DNA from: Streptomyces sp. DvalAA-14 | GTDB lineage: Bacteria > Actinomycetota > Actinomycetes > Streptomycetales > Streptomycetaceae | Reading direction: 5' to 3' | Assembly: GCF_900091855.1 (NCBI RefSeq) | Contig: NZ_FMCH01000388.1 | Coordinates: 62,001 to 126,000 of the forward strand | DNA length: 64,000 bases | Shown here: positions 27,901 to 37,700 of the stretch, in pieces | Layout: each line of letters starts with the position of its first letter | Position numbering within the stretch: the first letter of the stretch is position 1 | The notes under the pieces: generated by a model | What the model saw: only the letters and a program-made list of their open reading frames with translations | Database searches by the model: none | What the model was told of the DNA's origin: nothing | Made by a program: the position numbers and the translations under genes

Positions 27901-28136
27901 GCGATGCGGTCCGCGTCGACGTCCGCGCGGAACTGGGCTACCTCCTCGACGACTGGCACCAGCAGGCCAAGGCAGCCGCCGCCGAGGGCAAAGACCTCTA
28001 CTACCGCAGCCAGGGCAAGGGCCAGCACAACCTGCTCAAGACCTTCGAGCAGCGCTATGGCCTGTGGGAAACCCTCAACTCCATGCGCAGTGTGGATCGC
28101 GAATGCCAGATCACCGTGACGGGAGCGGGAAAGTGA
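24984..28136 (+). CDS. drmA: DISARM DrmA-like helicase
   Basis: A 1,050-residue SF2 helicase. Walker A WFPTGGGKTEAYLLLA is near residue 423 and the DEAH-box variant LIIQDELHLLTGPLG near 627. The C-terminal helicase lobe contains SVGVDVKRLAYLLMQGQPK and YIQATSRVGRHQVPG near 835-868. Two cysteine pairs (CPWCGTR near 535, CPRDEC near 567) suggest a zinc site between motifs I and II. The GGGKTEA Walker A, DELH box and following DrmB-type gene together match the DrmA of DISARM, which with DrmB binds invading DNA. AAGGA lies eight bases upstream of the ATG, and the gene overlaps the drmB start (GTGA). It is intact. Confidence 0.87.
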   Translation: MDPRQELVDYLSRHLVGPARGDDEVLDAPPDQQYLMGTLYPQQADLLRQLARAADDPDAPGAEQDAPDVDPASDPVPETNSWLPASLGVSFYTDAGRVEVTCTGARYETLRSEPGRGRRWRRVPHMPETHTIGTDRETVPVLDGRAEIRVRCRPYGNGTLVTVALVNAARHDGSDGKAPSWDDMLFQCGLTVRPVGGAVLPYPSVRLASRDPEERELRLQYRHVVTHAVGHGCAVREEPTEGSGVVLLASEALPRAEVPAIRAGGPLDAPALTISHLADPAVSGDQLREELADFAASYHAWYVGQRSVEVPAWGQEAAERILERIHQAVTRIEAGVRTLCDPNRPELLDAFRIAQRAMLLQMRHSAPDQAGERRRRSEAVATDPPVDPKATWRPFQLAFFLLALDGVAESGHPDRETTDLLWFPTGGGKTEAYLLLAAFAIALRRLRGEGGGTAVLSRYTLSLLTTQQFQRAATTICALEHLRRSEPGLGLGDEPITVGLWVGETTTPNKFEAAKDAFDQQREATHPEDVFILDRCPWCGTRILPPSHSSVRSDYGVRAEPDDFAFFCPRDECAFHDLLPVAVVDQHLYQQPPTFVLGTVDKFARLAWERDSGRLFGAGTGNPPPSLIIQDELHLLTGPLGTTVGLYEAAILELCTDRNGRRPKIVAATATIRRSAEQVRALHHQDVQLFPPSGVDSRDSFFAVPDHSRPGRLYLGVMAQGHTAGRGAVATTAAMLQGVHQLPEEHRDDYWTLVAYHHSLRELGRTVTAAGDEIPAQLRGLDEGAGVRALGNGDVQQLTSNVPERAEQPVLLDRLEKPWTDPRCVSLLPCTNMLSVGVDVKRLAYLLMQGQPKTTAEYIQATSRVGRHQVPGLVVTYFNATRPRDRSHYETFLDYHRALYRYVEPASVTPWSLPARRRALHAALVILVRHRLGLAAENQAGRITLHRDEAERIADALAERAAIAESGASGTDSDAVRVDVRAELGYLLDDWHQQAKAAAAEGKDLYYRSQGKGQHNLLKTFEQRYGLWETLNSMRSVDRECQITVTGAGK

Positions 28137-30017
28137 AGCGCAAACTCCGGGTCCGCCAGGCACAGACGGTGCTGCCGTTCGGCGTCGGCGCCATCCTCGA
28201 TGTCCAGGGGGAGTCCTTCGTCGCCGCCGGCATCGAGTCCTGGCCGCGGCAGAAGACCGCCATCACTTCCGAACGGCTCGCCACTCGGCTCGGCGTCCAG
28301 GGCTTCTTCGCCGCACCCCCTACCCTCAACGACCGCTACGACCAGTCCGACCACCCCGGCGTCCCGTATGTGCGATTTCCCGGCTGGCTGTTCTGCGGCT
28401 CCTGCCGGGCCATGGTCCGCTTTCTGCGCGAGAACGAGAAGCCCGGTGAGCCGCCCGTCTGCACATCCTGCGCTGCCGCACCGCGTCTCACCCCGATGCG
28501 GTTCGTCCGCATCTGTCCGGACGGGCATCTCGACGACGTGGACTGGTGGTACTGGGCCCACTCCCAGCTCCCAGCCGAACTGCGGTCCTCCTGCTCCGAG
28601 TCGAAGGACGCCTGGAAGGCACGCCGTCTCAGTTTCCGCGTGGCCGACCGCGCTTCCGGACTCGAAGCGCTTTCGGTGCGTTGCGGGGCGACCAGGGCGG
28701 ACGGCAAGCCGTGCGCCGCCGAGCGCGACCTGCTCGACATTCTCGGACCCCGGGGCGGACGGTGCTCGGGTGGCAATCCGTGGCAGCGCCGAAAGGAGAA
28801 CGCCACCTGCGGCCAGCAGACACACATTGTGCAGCGCACCGCCGGCAACGTCTACTATCCGGTCGTCTACTCGGCTCTCGACATCCCCCAGTCCCGCCGA
28901 ACCCCCACGCCTGGAGCAGGACGCCGGCGAGGCCGTGCGCGGCCATCCGTACTGGCTGATCCTGCTGGGTGCACTCGGGACGGGTCGAGCCGATGCCTTC
29001 CGCGACATGATCAAGGAAGACACCGGCGCCGCCGACAGCCTCATCGATCAACTCGTCGCTGAAGCCACGGGCGCTCCGGCGACGCCGTCCGGCGGTCGAC
29101 CAGAGGCCGGCGACATCGACCTGAGCCGGGACGAGTGGTGCGCCTTCGATGCTGTCGAACATCCGGAGCCTACGAAGGAGTTCGCGATACGCCGAAGTGG
29201 TCTCGGTCTTGACGGTGAGACGGAGGAGCCCTGGGCCACCCTCGACACGCACATCGATGGCATCGTCCTCGCCGACCGCATCCGCGAGGTGCGGGCGCTG
29301 ACCGGGTTCCGTCGCCACACTCCGGACGGCACCCTTGTTTCCGCCGACACCAGTGGGCGCCTGCGCTGGCTGCCCGCGACGGAGGTCTACGGCGAGGGCA
29401 TCGTCCTCACCCTCGACGAACAACGCCTGATCGCCTGGGAAGGCGACCCTCGCGTTCAGGCGCATGTGCGGGGGGTCCGTACGGACCTCGACGCGTCGTT
29501 CCGGGACGAACAACTCGCCGATACCGTGGGCAGCGAACTCTCACCCCGCTTCTTGCTCCTGCACACTCTCGCCCACCTCCTCATCCGCCAGCTCTCCTTC
29601 GACTCCGGCTACACCACAGCAAGCCTCTGCGAGCGCGTTTACGGCCGCCCCGAGTACGGCCAGCGCGGGCTGCTGATCTACACGGCCGCCGGTGATGCGG
29701 CAGGCACCCTCGGCGGCCTCGTCCGGCAGGGAGAAGCACCGCACTTTGCCGAAACCCTCATCCGGATGCTGGAGGCGGCCGCCTGGTGCTCTGCCGACCC
29801 GCTGTGCGCCGAGCACACCGGACAGGGCTTCGGAAACCTCAACCGCGCCGCCTGCCACGCCTGCGCCCTGCTGCCGGAGACGAGCTGCCAGACTGGCAAC
29901 ACCCTGCTGGATCGCGCCCTGGTCGTCGGCTCCGCGGGCGTTCCCGGCTACTTTGCCGACGTCCTCACCGCGAGCCGCGAATTCGCTGCCGCCACCGTTC
30001 TGGGGTCACAAGAATGA
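28133..30017 (+). pseudogene. drmB: DISARM DrmB-like protein (DUF1998) with apparent frameshift
   Basis: The 5' part reads from a GTG overlapping the drmA stop: VKRKLRVRQAQTVLPFGVGA, then CGSCRAM and CTSCAAAP zinc-type pairs and WWYWAHSQ. This frame loses coding character after YSALDIPQ. The remainder continues one base further on (LEQDAGEAVRGHPYWLILLG) to the stop, with the DUF1998 features LLLHTLAHLLIRQLSFDSGY and a late cysteine cluster (CHACALLPETSC). The shift must lie around 28880-28915, where two runs of five C occur (28885-28889 and 28902-28906); one C too many explains it. Repaired, the protein would be about 627 residues. DrmB partners DrmA. Either the gene is inactivated or the base call is wrong. 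Confidence 0.82.
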
Positions 30018-31125
30018 CCAGGGCGAAATCCCCCGTTCTCCACCCCGACCTCACCTCCGCCCAGCGCGGCTGCCTGGACGCCCTGCCGCTCAAGGGCAAC
30101 CGTGTCGTCAGCGGCTCGCCCGGCAGCGGCAAGAGCTTGCTCGCCGCGCATCGCGCCGTCCATCTCGCCCTCACCGGCCGCCCACCCTGCTGCTTTCGCG
30201 CTCAAACCTCCTGCGCCAACTCCTGGACGACACCCTTCAAGGCATCACGGTCCCGGGCGCACCCGTCGAAGCCGCCACCGTCCACGGCTGGATCCTGCGC
30301 CACTTCGGCCGCGACGCACCGCGCACCACGGATGGCTGGTTCGACTGGACGGCCCTCACCCACCGAGCCGCCGCCACCTTCGGCGAGACCGACGCGTCCG
30401 CACCCCACCTCGTCATCGACGAGGGCCAAGACCTGCCACCGGGCTTCTACCGGCTGGCCCGCCTCGCCGCCGCCTCGGTCACGGTGTTCGCCGACGAGTG
30501 CCAGCGCCTCACCGAGACGAACTCCACCCTGAGCGAGATCACCGACGCCCTCGGCCGCTCCACCGGACGCGTCGAGGTTGCCGGCAATCACCGCAACACC
30601 CGCGAGATCGCCTCCCTCGCGGAGCACTTCCGCACCGGTGGCACCCGCCCGGACATGCCTATCCGCAGCGGCTCCTTGCCCGTCATCCGTCACTACTCCA
30701 GCAACAAGGATCTCGCAGACGGCATCGCCACCATGGCCGCCCGGCACCCGCAGGACCGCATCGGCGTCATCGTCAACGCTTCGCGCACCACGGTCGAGCT
30801 GATGCGACACCTCGAACGGGCCGGCCTTGCCCACGAACCCCAGCTCTACAGCTCGGCGGCGTCGTTCGGCCGCTACCGTGACCTCGACCTCGCCCGCCCC
30901 GGCGTCGTCCTCGTCCACCGCGCCAGCGCCAAGGGCCTCGACTTCGACACCGTCGTCATCCCCGACACCGAGACCGACGCCGCCACCGACCCCACCGAGG
31001 CGTCCCTGCGGATGGCCTACTACGTCATGATCACCCGCGCCCGGCAGCGGCTGGTCCTGGGCTGGCAGGGCAGCCGACTGCCGGGGCACCTGGAGGGGCT
31101 GAGGGGCTGGGTGACGATGCGCTGA
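30014..31125 (+). pseudogene. SF1/UvrD-like ATPase, apparent frameshift near its start
   Basis: The gene starts at an ATG overlapping the drmB stop (ATGA). The first frame gives Walker A VVSGSPGSGKSLLAAHR and ends its coding character at about 30180. A -1 shift then continues LLLSRSNLLRQLLDDTLQG through Walker B LVIDEGQDLPPGFYRLA and the C-terminal HRASAKGLDFDTVVIPDTE to a stop at 31123-31125. One missing base near CGCCCACCCTG (30179-30189) would restore about 370 residues. The motifs are those of a compact UvrD-like helicase or ATPase. It occupies the place where DISARM normally has drmC (phospholipase-D nuclease), and no such domain is seen. The function in this operon is unknown. Confidence 0.78.
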
Positions 31126-31362
31126 AGGCTCGACTTATGCGAACGCTTTCGTCACACCATGTTGCGGCGATGACGCTCGCTCGACTGAGGTCGACCCGGA
31201 GTTTACTGACCTTCTGACAGATTGATTGGACCCAACGCGAGGCAGAATTAGTGAAAGTCGGGCTCGGGGATCGACTGCACATCTCACTGGATTTCCGATA
31301 CAAACCTACGTGCACTGCAAGTTGTCCTCTTCGCGAGGTGCAACGGACCTGGAGGGGAAATT

Positions 31363-32031
31363 ATGAACCACGCAGCGGACGAGCTCGAACCGTCTCGGCT
31401 CCAGAAGGCTGTCGAGGCCATCGTCATCACACCGGAGGCGGCCGCTGAGCTCGTGGGCGGTTACTGTGCGAATTTCGAGACAAAGTTCAATCGGAAGCCC
31501 GAGAATCTGGAGGACAAGAGCCGGATCGCCGCCAAGATCATCGGCCGGTACTCCAAGTTTTCGGCAGCCGCCGGGGCGGTCACCGCAGCCCCGAGCATCA
31601 TCCCTGGGGTCGGGACGGCGGTCGCAGTCCTGGGCGGTGGTGTCACTGATATCGCCATGTCACTCAAGCTCCAGGTAGACATGTGCATGTGCCTGGTTGA
31701 GGTGTACGAGACCGAGTTGAAAAGTGAAGACAAGAAGCACCTCGCCTTCGTGCTCGCGTTGGCAGGTTCTGCAGAGCAGATGGCGGCGAAGGGCGGCAAG
31801 GCAGCGGCCCAGAAGATCGCCCAGAAGTTGGTCTACCAGTACCTGCGAGGGCCCGCCTTGATCACGATCAAGCAGTTGTTCAAGCGGGTGTCCATCACGT
31901 TCACCCAGAAGGCGGCGGCAAAGGCGATACCAGCCGGCGTAGGTGTTGCTTTCAGCGGCTCAACCAACTACGTCCTGACGAGGGTGGTGGGCAAGGTCGC
32001 CGTGGCGGTCCTGGCCAAAGATGTGAAGTAG
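31363..32031 (+). CDS. EcsC-like protein, copy 1
   Basis: A 222-residue protein with a strong ribosome site (GGAGGGG five bases before the ATG). The centre, SIIPGVGTAVAVLGGGVTDI followed by an acidic helix, and the C-terminal GVGVAFSGSTNYVLTRVVGK with Gly-rich hydrophobic segments, fit the EcsC family, which is thought to associate with membranes. It lies 237 bases after the SF1-like gene on the same strand and may have its own promoter. A second EcsC-like gene ends the kinase-helicase operon (34090-34794). The EcsC call is by pattern; the biochemical function of the family is not established. Confidence 0.7.
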   Translation: MNHAADELEPSRLQKAVEAIVITPEAAAELVGGYCANFETKFNRKPENLEDKSRIAAKIIGRYSKFSAAAGAVTAAPSIIPGVGTAVAVLGGGVTDIAMSLKLQVDMCMCLVEVYETELKSEDKKHLAFVLALAGSAEQMAAKGGKAAAQKIAQKLVYQYLRGPALITIKQLFKRVSITFTQKAAAKAIPAGVGVAFSGSTNYVLTRVVGKVAVAVLAKDVK

Positions 32032-32276
32032 CAACGCTGCATCGGATCCCGTATAGCCGACTCAGGATCAGCCGTACCGCAGACGTTTTCCGTCCGTGTG
32101 GACCGAGCGAGACTGCTTGGCACCGAGGACCTTTTCCGACGTCTACCAACAACTGCGGGAGCTGTCCAGCGGAAGACCTCCGGCATGTCACCAGCCCGAA
32201 CACGGTGCGACGGGCCGGCTCACCGTGCGTTCCTACCTCGGCCCCGTCCGCAAGCGGGGACTGGGTGCTTCGACGC

Positions 32277-32708
32277 TTACCCGCGCGGAGCGAATTCGCA
32301 CCAGACGACTTTGCCGGGCGTCCGCTCGCCGACATCCCACTTGTCCGCCAGGGCGTCGACGAGGAAAAGGCCCCGACCCGACTCCATTTGGTCCGGGTCC
32401 GGGCCCCGTTCCCCATCCGCCTGGGTGGGCAGGCGGGGCCGGCCGTCGCCGCTGTCGTGGACCTCGATGCGCAGCACGCCGCCCGCGTCCCGGCTCAGCT
32501 GGAGCATGAACCCGCGCCCGGGCGGCACACCGTGCAGCAGCGCGTTGGTCGTCAGCTCGCTGACGCACAGCAGCACGTCGTCGGCCCGGCTCGTGCAGCC
32601 CCAGTCGACCAGCGCCTCGTACGCGAACCCCCGCGCGGCGGGCACTGAACGTCGCTCCCGGCGGTAGAACCGCTCCCGGAGAGCTTCCTGTTGTGGCTCT
32701 GTGTTCAT
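32277..32708 (-). CDS. RsbW-like ATP-binding protein (HATPase, anti-sigma type)
   Basis: A 143-residue single-domain GHKL ATPase. The N-box is LLCVSELTTNALLHG near residues 46-60, and the G-box ESGRGLFLVDALADKWDV near 109-126. The ATG at 32708 was chosen; the longer open frame runs through the divergent promoter. In Streptomyces such proteins commonly sit opposite an HTH-DUF5753 gene followed by DUF397, as here. They are thought to control development or specialised expression by sequestering partners. The gene lies between the two DISARM-type operons, but nothing ties it to them mechanistically. Confidence 0.88.
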   Translation of the reverse strand: MNTEPQQEALRERFYRRERRSVPAARGFAYEALVDWGCTSRADDVLLCVSELTTNALLHGVPPGRGFMLQLSRDAGGVLRIEVHDSGDGRPRLPTQADGERGPDPDQMESGRGLFLVDALADKWDVGERTPGKVVWCEFAPRG

Positions 32709-32821
32709 GAAACCCAGCGTCGCGCAGGGTAATCGCGATATACCAGTCTTGTTACTCGTACATCGTCGATGTACGGGTAAGGAGCGATACGGCACGGGTT
32801 GAAGTGGGGTAATCCAGAGCC

Positions 32822-33655
32822 ATGGCACCACGAAGGCGGCGACTGCCGAGGAAGAAGAATCCGACACCGTTCGAGTCGCTGGGCGCGCAATTAGCCCGGG
32901 CACGCATCGCGCGAGGCTTCACGCAGGTCCAGTTGGCCGAGGCGGCCATCATCAGCCTGGCCAAGCTGGAGTCCATCGAGCAGGACCGGCGGCCGTTGAC
33001 GCTCGACCTGGCCCGGCAGTTCGACGAGGTGCTGGGCACGAACGGCCTGCTGGAGGTGGGCGTGGAGCATCTGCCCGATGCCGACAGCGTGATCCCGGTC
33101 TGGGCCTTGGCCTTCGTCGACTTGGAGCGCGACGCCATCGCCATCTCGTCGTTCGAGAACCAGGTACTGCCTGGCCTGCTCCAGACCGAGGAATACATGC
33201 GTGCGGTCTTCGACAGCCGCGTGCCGATCCTCGACCCCGACGAGATCGCCTTGCAGATCGCTGTACGACTGGAGCGGCAGGAGATATTGCAACGCAGAGT
33301 GCCACCCGTCGTCAGCTTTGTCCTGTCGGAGGCCACCGTCCGTGACCGACTCGGCGGCGACGAGGTCTACCGGGGCCAACTCCGACACCTACGCGCTTGC
33401 GCGGACGTGCCGGGCATCGCGATCCAGATCCTGCCACTCGGCCTGACCGGTCACGCGGGACTTTCCGGGCCGTTCGTACTCGTGGAAACCCCAGAGCACG
33501 AGCACCTCGCCTACGCTGAAACGCAGCGCGGCAGCCATTTCGTGCACGACCCGGATGAGGTCAGCATCTTGGCGGCGAGGTATGCCATGCTGCGCACGCA
33601 GGCCCACAACACCTACGAGACGAAGGGCCTGTTGGACCAGCTGGTAGGAGAGTAA
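32822..33655 (+). CDS. XRE-family HTH regulator with DUF5753
   Basis: A 277-residue regulator. The HTH near residues 18-70 reads GAQLARARIARGFTQVQLAE and ends LDLARQFDEVLGTNGLLE. The following DUF5753 domain has the usual pattern: VDLERDAIAISSFENQVLPG, LLQTEEYMRAVF, and later ARYAMLRTQA near the C-terminus. It is the WhiJ-like type of regulator that normally acts with an adjacent DUF397 protein and an RsbW-like ATPase, both present. Its stop shares one base with the DUF397 start (TAATG). Confidence 0.92.
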   Translation: MAPRRRRLPRKKNPTPFESLGAQLARARIARGFTQVQLAEAAIISLAKLESIEQDRRPLTLDLARQFDEVLGTNGLLEVGVEHLPDADSVIPVWALAFVDLERDAIAISSFENQVLPGLLQTEEYMRAVFDSRVPILDPDEIALQIAVRLERQEILQRRVPPVVSFVLSEATVRDRLGGDEVYRGQLRHLRACADVPGIAIQILPLGLTGHAGLSGPFVLVETPEHEHLAYAETQRGSHFVHDPDEVSILAARYAMLRTQAHNTYETKGLLDQLVGE

Positions 33656-33843
33656 TGAGCGAGTTCCTGAAGTGGTTCAAGTCCAGCTACAGCAGCGAGG
33701 ACGGCGGCAACTGCGTCGAGGTCGCCGCCCACCCCGGTGCCATCCACGTGCGGGATTCCAAGGACCCCGAGGGCCCCGCCTTCACGTTCGACCCCGCCGC
33801 GTGGTCCGCGTTCACGGCGTTCGCCGCCGCGCAGGACGCCTAA
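33655..33843 (+). CDS. DUF397 domain protein
   Basis: A 62-residue protein with FKSSYSSEDGGNCVEVA near the N-terminus, then VHVRDSKDP-like and WSAFTAFAA elements that define DUF397. Coupled to the upstream HTH-DUF5753 gene by TAATG, with GGAGAG as ribosome site. DUF397 proteins act with such regulators as small partners. Confidence 0.93.
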   Translation: MSEFLKWFKSSYSSEDGGNCVEVAAHPGAIHVRDSKDPEGPAFTFDPAAWSAFTAFAAAQDA

Positions 33844-33859
33844 GCGCCCACAGGGCGCT
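33843..33859 (+). terminator. Hairpin terminator after the DUF397 gene
   Basis: AGCGCCC-ACA-GGGCGCT is a perfect 7-bp stem with a 3-base loop, beginning at the stop codon of the DUF397 gene. It also insulates the following minus-strand operon's 3' end. Confidence 0.75.
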
Positions 33860-34089
33860 GCCCCGTCCCGCTGCCCGAGCCGGCCTCTCGCCACTTGGTC
33901 GGCGGGGCGGTCGTGTCTGCGCTCAGAGTGCGCGTACGTGCACTGTCAGCTTGCTGCTCTGGAGGGACTGCCCTCGCTTTGAAATGAGGGGTGCTTCCGT
34001 TTCCACGCGGCCGGCACGGCGGCTACTCGGAGGGAGCGGGGGTCTGTTGTGCCGTGGCTCATACCGGTCTACCCATCCGAAGGCTGGCG

Positions 34090-34794
34090 TTACGGCATTG
34101 AATCCTCCGAGTCAGGACCGAGTTGTGCCTCGTCCTCGTGAGCCCCGCCGGCCCAGCTCGACGGGGGAGGTCCGAAGATGGCGCGTGCGGACCTGATCGT
34201 CAGTCGCCCGACGACATGGTTGCCTCCGGCCCCGAGCGCCGTACCGATACCAAGGGGCACCTGTTTGCCCAGCACGAGGACCCCTTGCTTGGTCCCGTAC
34301 TTGGTGACGAACCGATGACCCAGCACATCGTTGACCCGGTTGATCGCGGTCATCGGGATCGCACTAACGATGCGCCGTGCCCAGTAGGGGCCAGTACGCC
34401 CGACGGCTTTGTCCAGAGCCTTCACCGCTCCGTCGCCGAGGAGGACGGTCAAGACCAGGAGCTTGCGTCGCTCGAAGTCCTCAGGATGCAGGTCGTGGAC
34501 CTCAGCCAGCGACAGCGTGTACAGCACTGACGCTTCGGTGAAGACCATGACATCAGCCAGCGCCGTCGGTATCCCGGCACCGGGCACGATCCCTGCCATG
34601 CCCGATGCTCCTCCGGACGCGGTGACGCTGGCAAGGAAGTAACGATCTAACCGACGGATCAGCTCCTGTGGAGTGTCGCTGGGGTGAACTCGCCGAAGGC
34701 GCTCGAAATGCTTCCTCGCCAGCGGCTGCTGGGCGACCAGCGCCTTGTCGAGAACCCGTTGGACCAGGCTCTTGGCGTCATCGACCTTGCTCAT
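34090..34794 (-). CDS. EcsC-like protein, copy 2, last gene of the kinase-helicase operon
   Basis: A 234-residue protein. It contains GMAGIVPGAGIPTALADVMV, then LLGDGAVKALDK, GHRFVTKYGTKQGVLVLGK and a Gly-rich LGIGTALGAGGNHVVGRL segment. This order (small hydrophobic helix, acidic helix, Phe-Val-x-Lys-Tyr-Gly, Gly-rich tail) fits EcsC. Its ATG lies 17 bases inside the end of the methyltransferase gene, with GAAAGGA upstream, so it belongs to that operon. The likely role is membrane association, perhaps as an effector. It is a divergent paralogue of the gene at 31363-32031, matching it in layout more than in sequence. Confidence 0.72.
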   Translation of the reverse strand: MSKVDDAKSLVQRVLDKALVAQQPLARKHFERLRRVHPSDTPQELIRRLDRYFLASVTASGGASGMAGIVPGAGIPTALADVMVFTEASVLYTLSLAEVHDLHPEDFERRKLLVLTVLLGDGAVKALDKAVGRTGPYWARRIVSAIPMTAINRVNDVLGHRFVTKYGTKQGVLVLGKQVPLGIGTALGAGGNHVVGRLTIRSARAIFGPPPSSWAGGAHEDEAQLGPDSEDSMP

Positions 34795-37700
34795 GGGGGT
34801 TGTGGTCCTTTCGGATCGAGAGCGCCTTGAGGGCGTGGGTTCCCTCGGGCGCCGGGTGGCGGGGGCCGTGGCCGGGGGGCGGGGTGAGGGTGGAGCGGTA
34901 GGTGCCGCCCTCGCCCTCGGTGAGCGGGACTTCCAGGGTCAGCCCGGCGGCGGCCATGCGGTCGTACTCGGCGAGGATCAGTTCCTTGGTGCGGTACTCC
35001 CCGAATTTGGCGATCTCGTTGTTCTTCAGGCCGCCCGACTCCGTCTGGAAGGATTCCAGGATGTAGTCGGTGTCCTCACGGGAGATCCCGTAGAGGTGGA
35101 AGAAGTATGTGTCCAGCTCGGCGCGCAGCTGCGCTCGGCGGTCCTCGCCCCACTGGAAGGGCTCGCCTGCGTCGTCCAGGTCGCGGGCGAGCGGGGTCAT
35201 GTCGTAGGCGGTGTAAACGAGTTCGAGGACGCGGGGGACGAGGAAGGGGAGGTGGGGTTCGAGGGTAGTGGGGGTGTGAACGGGAAGCTGCTTCCAGATG
35301 AAGAGACTCATGTGGGCGGCACTGACCTTCTGACGGCTCACGAAGTCGAAGATCACGGACGATTGGGCTGCGATCAGGGCTGTGACCAGCGAGGGTTTGA
35401 TTCTTGGCAACATCAAGGAGAAGGTATTACCGACCCCTGTACGCGGCAGGAAAGCAGGGACGGCGGTGCGCTCGTTGGTAGAGGCGGTTACGTCGCACCA
35501 ACCGCAGAGCCATTCGCGGTCCCAGTTCTCCTCGGCGAGGCTCAATTCGACCCCTTTGACATGAACGTCCTTGCCCCTGCGTCGAGTGGGAATCATTCCA
35601 TGCCGCTGAATCCAGTTAAGCGGCAAAGCCAATCGCGCAGGATCCTGCAGTTCTTCGGTGAGCAGGTATTTTGGCTGGTTCTGCCGACTGACCGCAGTCA
35701 AGCTCTTGACGACATCAGCGGCGCGATGGTTGAAGAAATTCGCCATCTTCGCCTCATAAAGCGGCAGCATGCGCTCCGTCCCGCGCTCGAAGACGTTGCC
35801 CCGTAGTTCCCAGCCCTCAGTCTCAAGCCGCTCGCGACTGCGGAAAAGGTCAGAGTCGTCGGTCAAGTCGAAAAGGCGTTTGAACGCCATCCCCCACGGG
35901 TTGCCGTCCCGAAGCCCTTCGTTCCACAGTACGGGAATTCGTCGGTACACATCCGCAGTGATGTCTGCGTCGCGTTGCGAACGAAACACGGGGAGGGTGC
36001 CTGTGTTCGGGCTGATCCGGGCCAGGTCCTCCGGGTTCAGCGCGAAGACACGGTTCGGGTCATTGATATCCGTGGTGTCGGAAAGGAAGAAGCCGATGCG
36101 GGTAGCGTCCGCGTGCGCGGCCCGGCCAGTGAGGGAGAGCAGACAGAACTTGTAGCTGGAATGAACGCTCTCGAACCACTTGCCACCCTTGGGAAGCATT
36201 GCTGACTTGGGGCGACGGTTCTGGAAGTCGTAGAGCGATGCCAGAATTCCCCGGCGGGTGAAATCTGCGAACAGATACTGGGTGCTCGCGCCGGTCGCGA
36301 TCGACGTCTGCAAGATCAGGCCGAACCGTCCCTCGGGTGCCACCACGTTCGCCATCCGCTCGGCGAACAGCGGATCAGTCTGAAGCATGGTAACGCCCTT
36401 GACCGTCAGACCTTTAGCGCAGAGTGGGAACGCCCCTGAGTCGCCTGCAAAGTGGAACGTCCTCTTAACAGCGTGCCGGGCATCCCGGTATCGTCTCCCG
36501 TCCTTCGGGTTTTCCTGCTCCCATTCGGCGATGCGGGTGCGGCGGGCGGTACCGGAGATCGCCGCAATCTCTGGTGCGATCACGCTGAAGTACTTCTTGT
36601 CCTCGAAGTCGACTTCGTCCCAGGGCGGGTTGCCCACTACACACGAGAACCCACCGGCCCACCCTGTCCCCGGATCGACCGCACCGGTCTCTGCCGGCAT
36701 GCCACCGTCCTCCGGAACCGCGAAGACCTCGGGAAACTCCAGGTGCCAGTGGAAGAAGACGTACTGGTCGCGCAATCGCACGATCTCGTCGTGCGTCGAC
36801 TGGGGCACCGCGTCGCCCTCAGGGTCCTCCAGGCCGCGGAATAGTTTGTGCGTGAGAGTCGGCGGCGCATCCTCGCGTTTGACCCAGACGAAGGCCGCAC
36901 ACCAGGCGTCCGCCAGATGCAGGGCGCTCAGGTACTCTGCCGACGTGGCCCAGTCGCGGTAGGCCGCCTCCTTCCGGCGGACGTCCGTGAGGTTTTCGGC
37001 GGGGGCGGCGGTGATCTGGCGCAGGCCGCGGGCGAACGAGGTGTTGGCGACCTTTGCGTCGGCCTCTATTTCGAACAGGTTTCCCTGGCCCCTGCGCTCC
37101 AGGGCGTTGCGGTTGAGCAATTGACGAGCCCACGCCTCGTCGTCTCCCTCGGTCTTCTTGAACGCCCGGTCCGGAATTCCGTCCCGCATCAGGGCGGGCG
37201 TCGCCCCGATCAAACCGTTGCCGTGCCTGATGCGGGAGTCGAGGAACCCGAGGGGGCGGCCGGGCTCCATGGCCTCCAACCACAGGGATACCTTGGCCAG
37301 CTCCACCGCCATGGGATTGAGGTCCACGCCGTACACGCAGCTCGCGACGACCTCATGGAGGGAGTGGCGTATGGCCTCCGCCGTGGGCTCAGGGTTGCGC
37401 TCCCGTACGGCGGCGACCCGCTTGGCGATGCGGCGGGCCGCTCCCACGAGAAAGTGGCCTGATCCACAGGCAGGGTCGCAGACGGTGAGGGACAGGAGTT
37501 CCTCGACGATTGTGTCCGCGGGGTCCGGGCGGCCCTCGGCGCTCGCGCGCTGCTCGCCACGCCTGACAGCGTCGTCTATCACCGGGTTCAATGTCGAGTC
37601 GAGCAGGGTCTCGGTGAGTGGGGTCGGAGTGTAGTAACTGCCCGTCTTCTTGCGGTCGTTGCCGATACGGTCGACCAGTTCAAAGGTGCGGTCGGCGGCA

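Noticed and set aside
28133-31125. Calling this a complete DISARM system
   Set aside because: No drmC phospholipase-D nuclease, and drmB is frameshifted as read.
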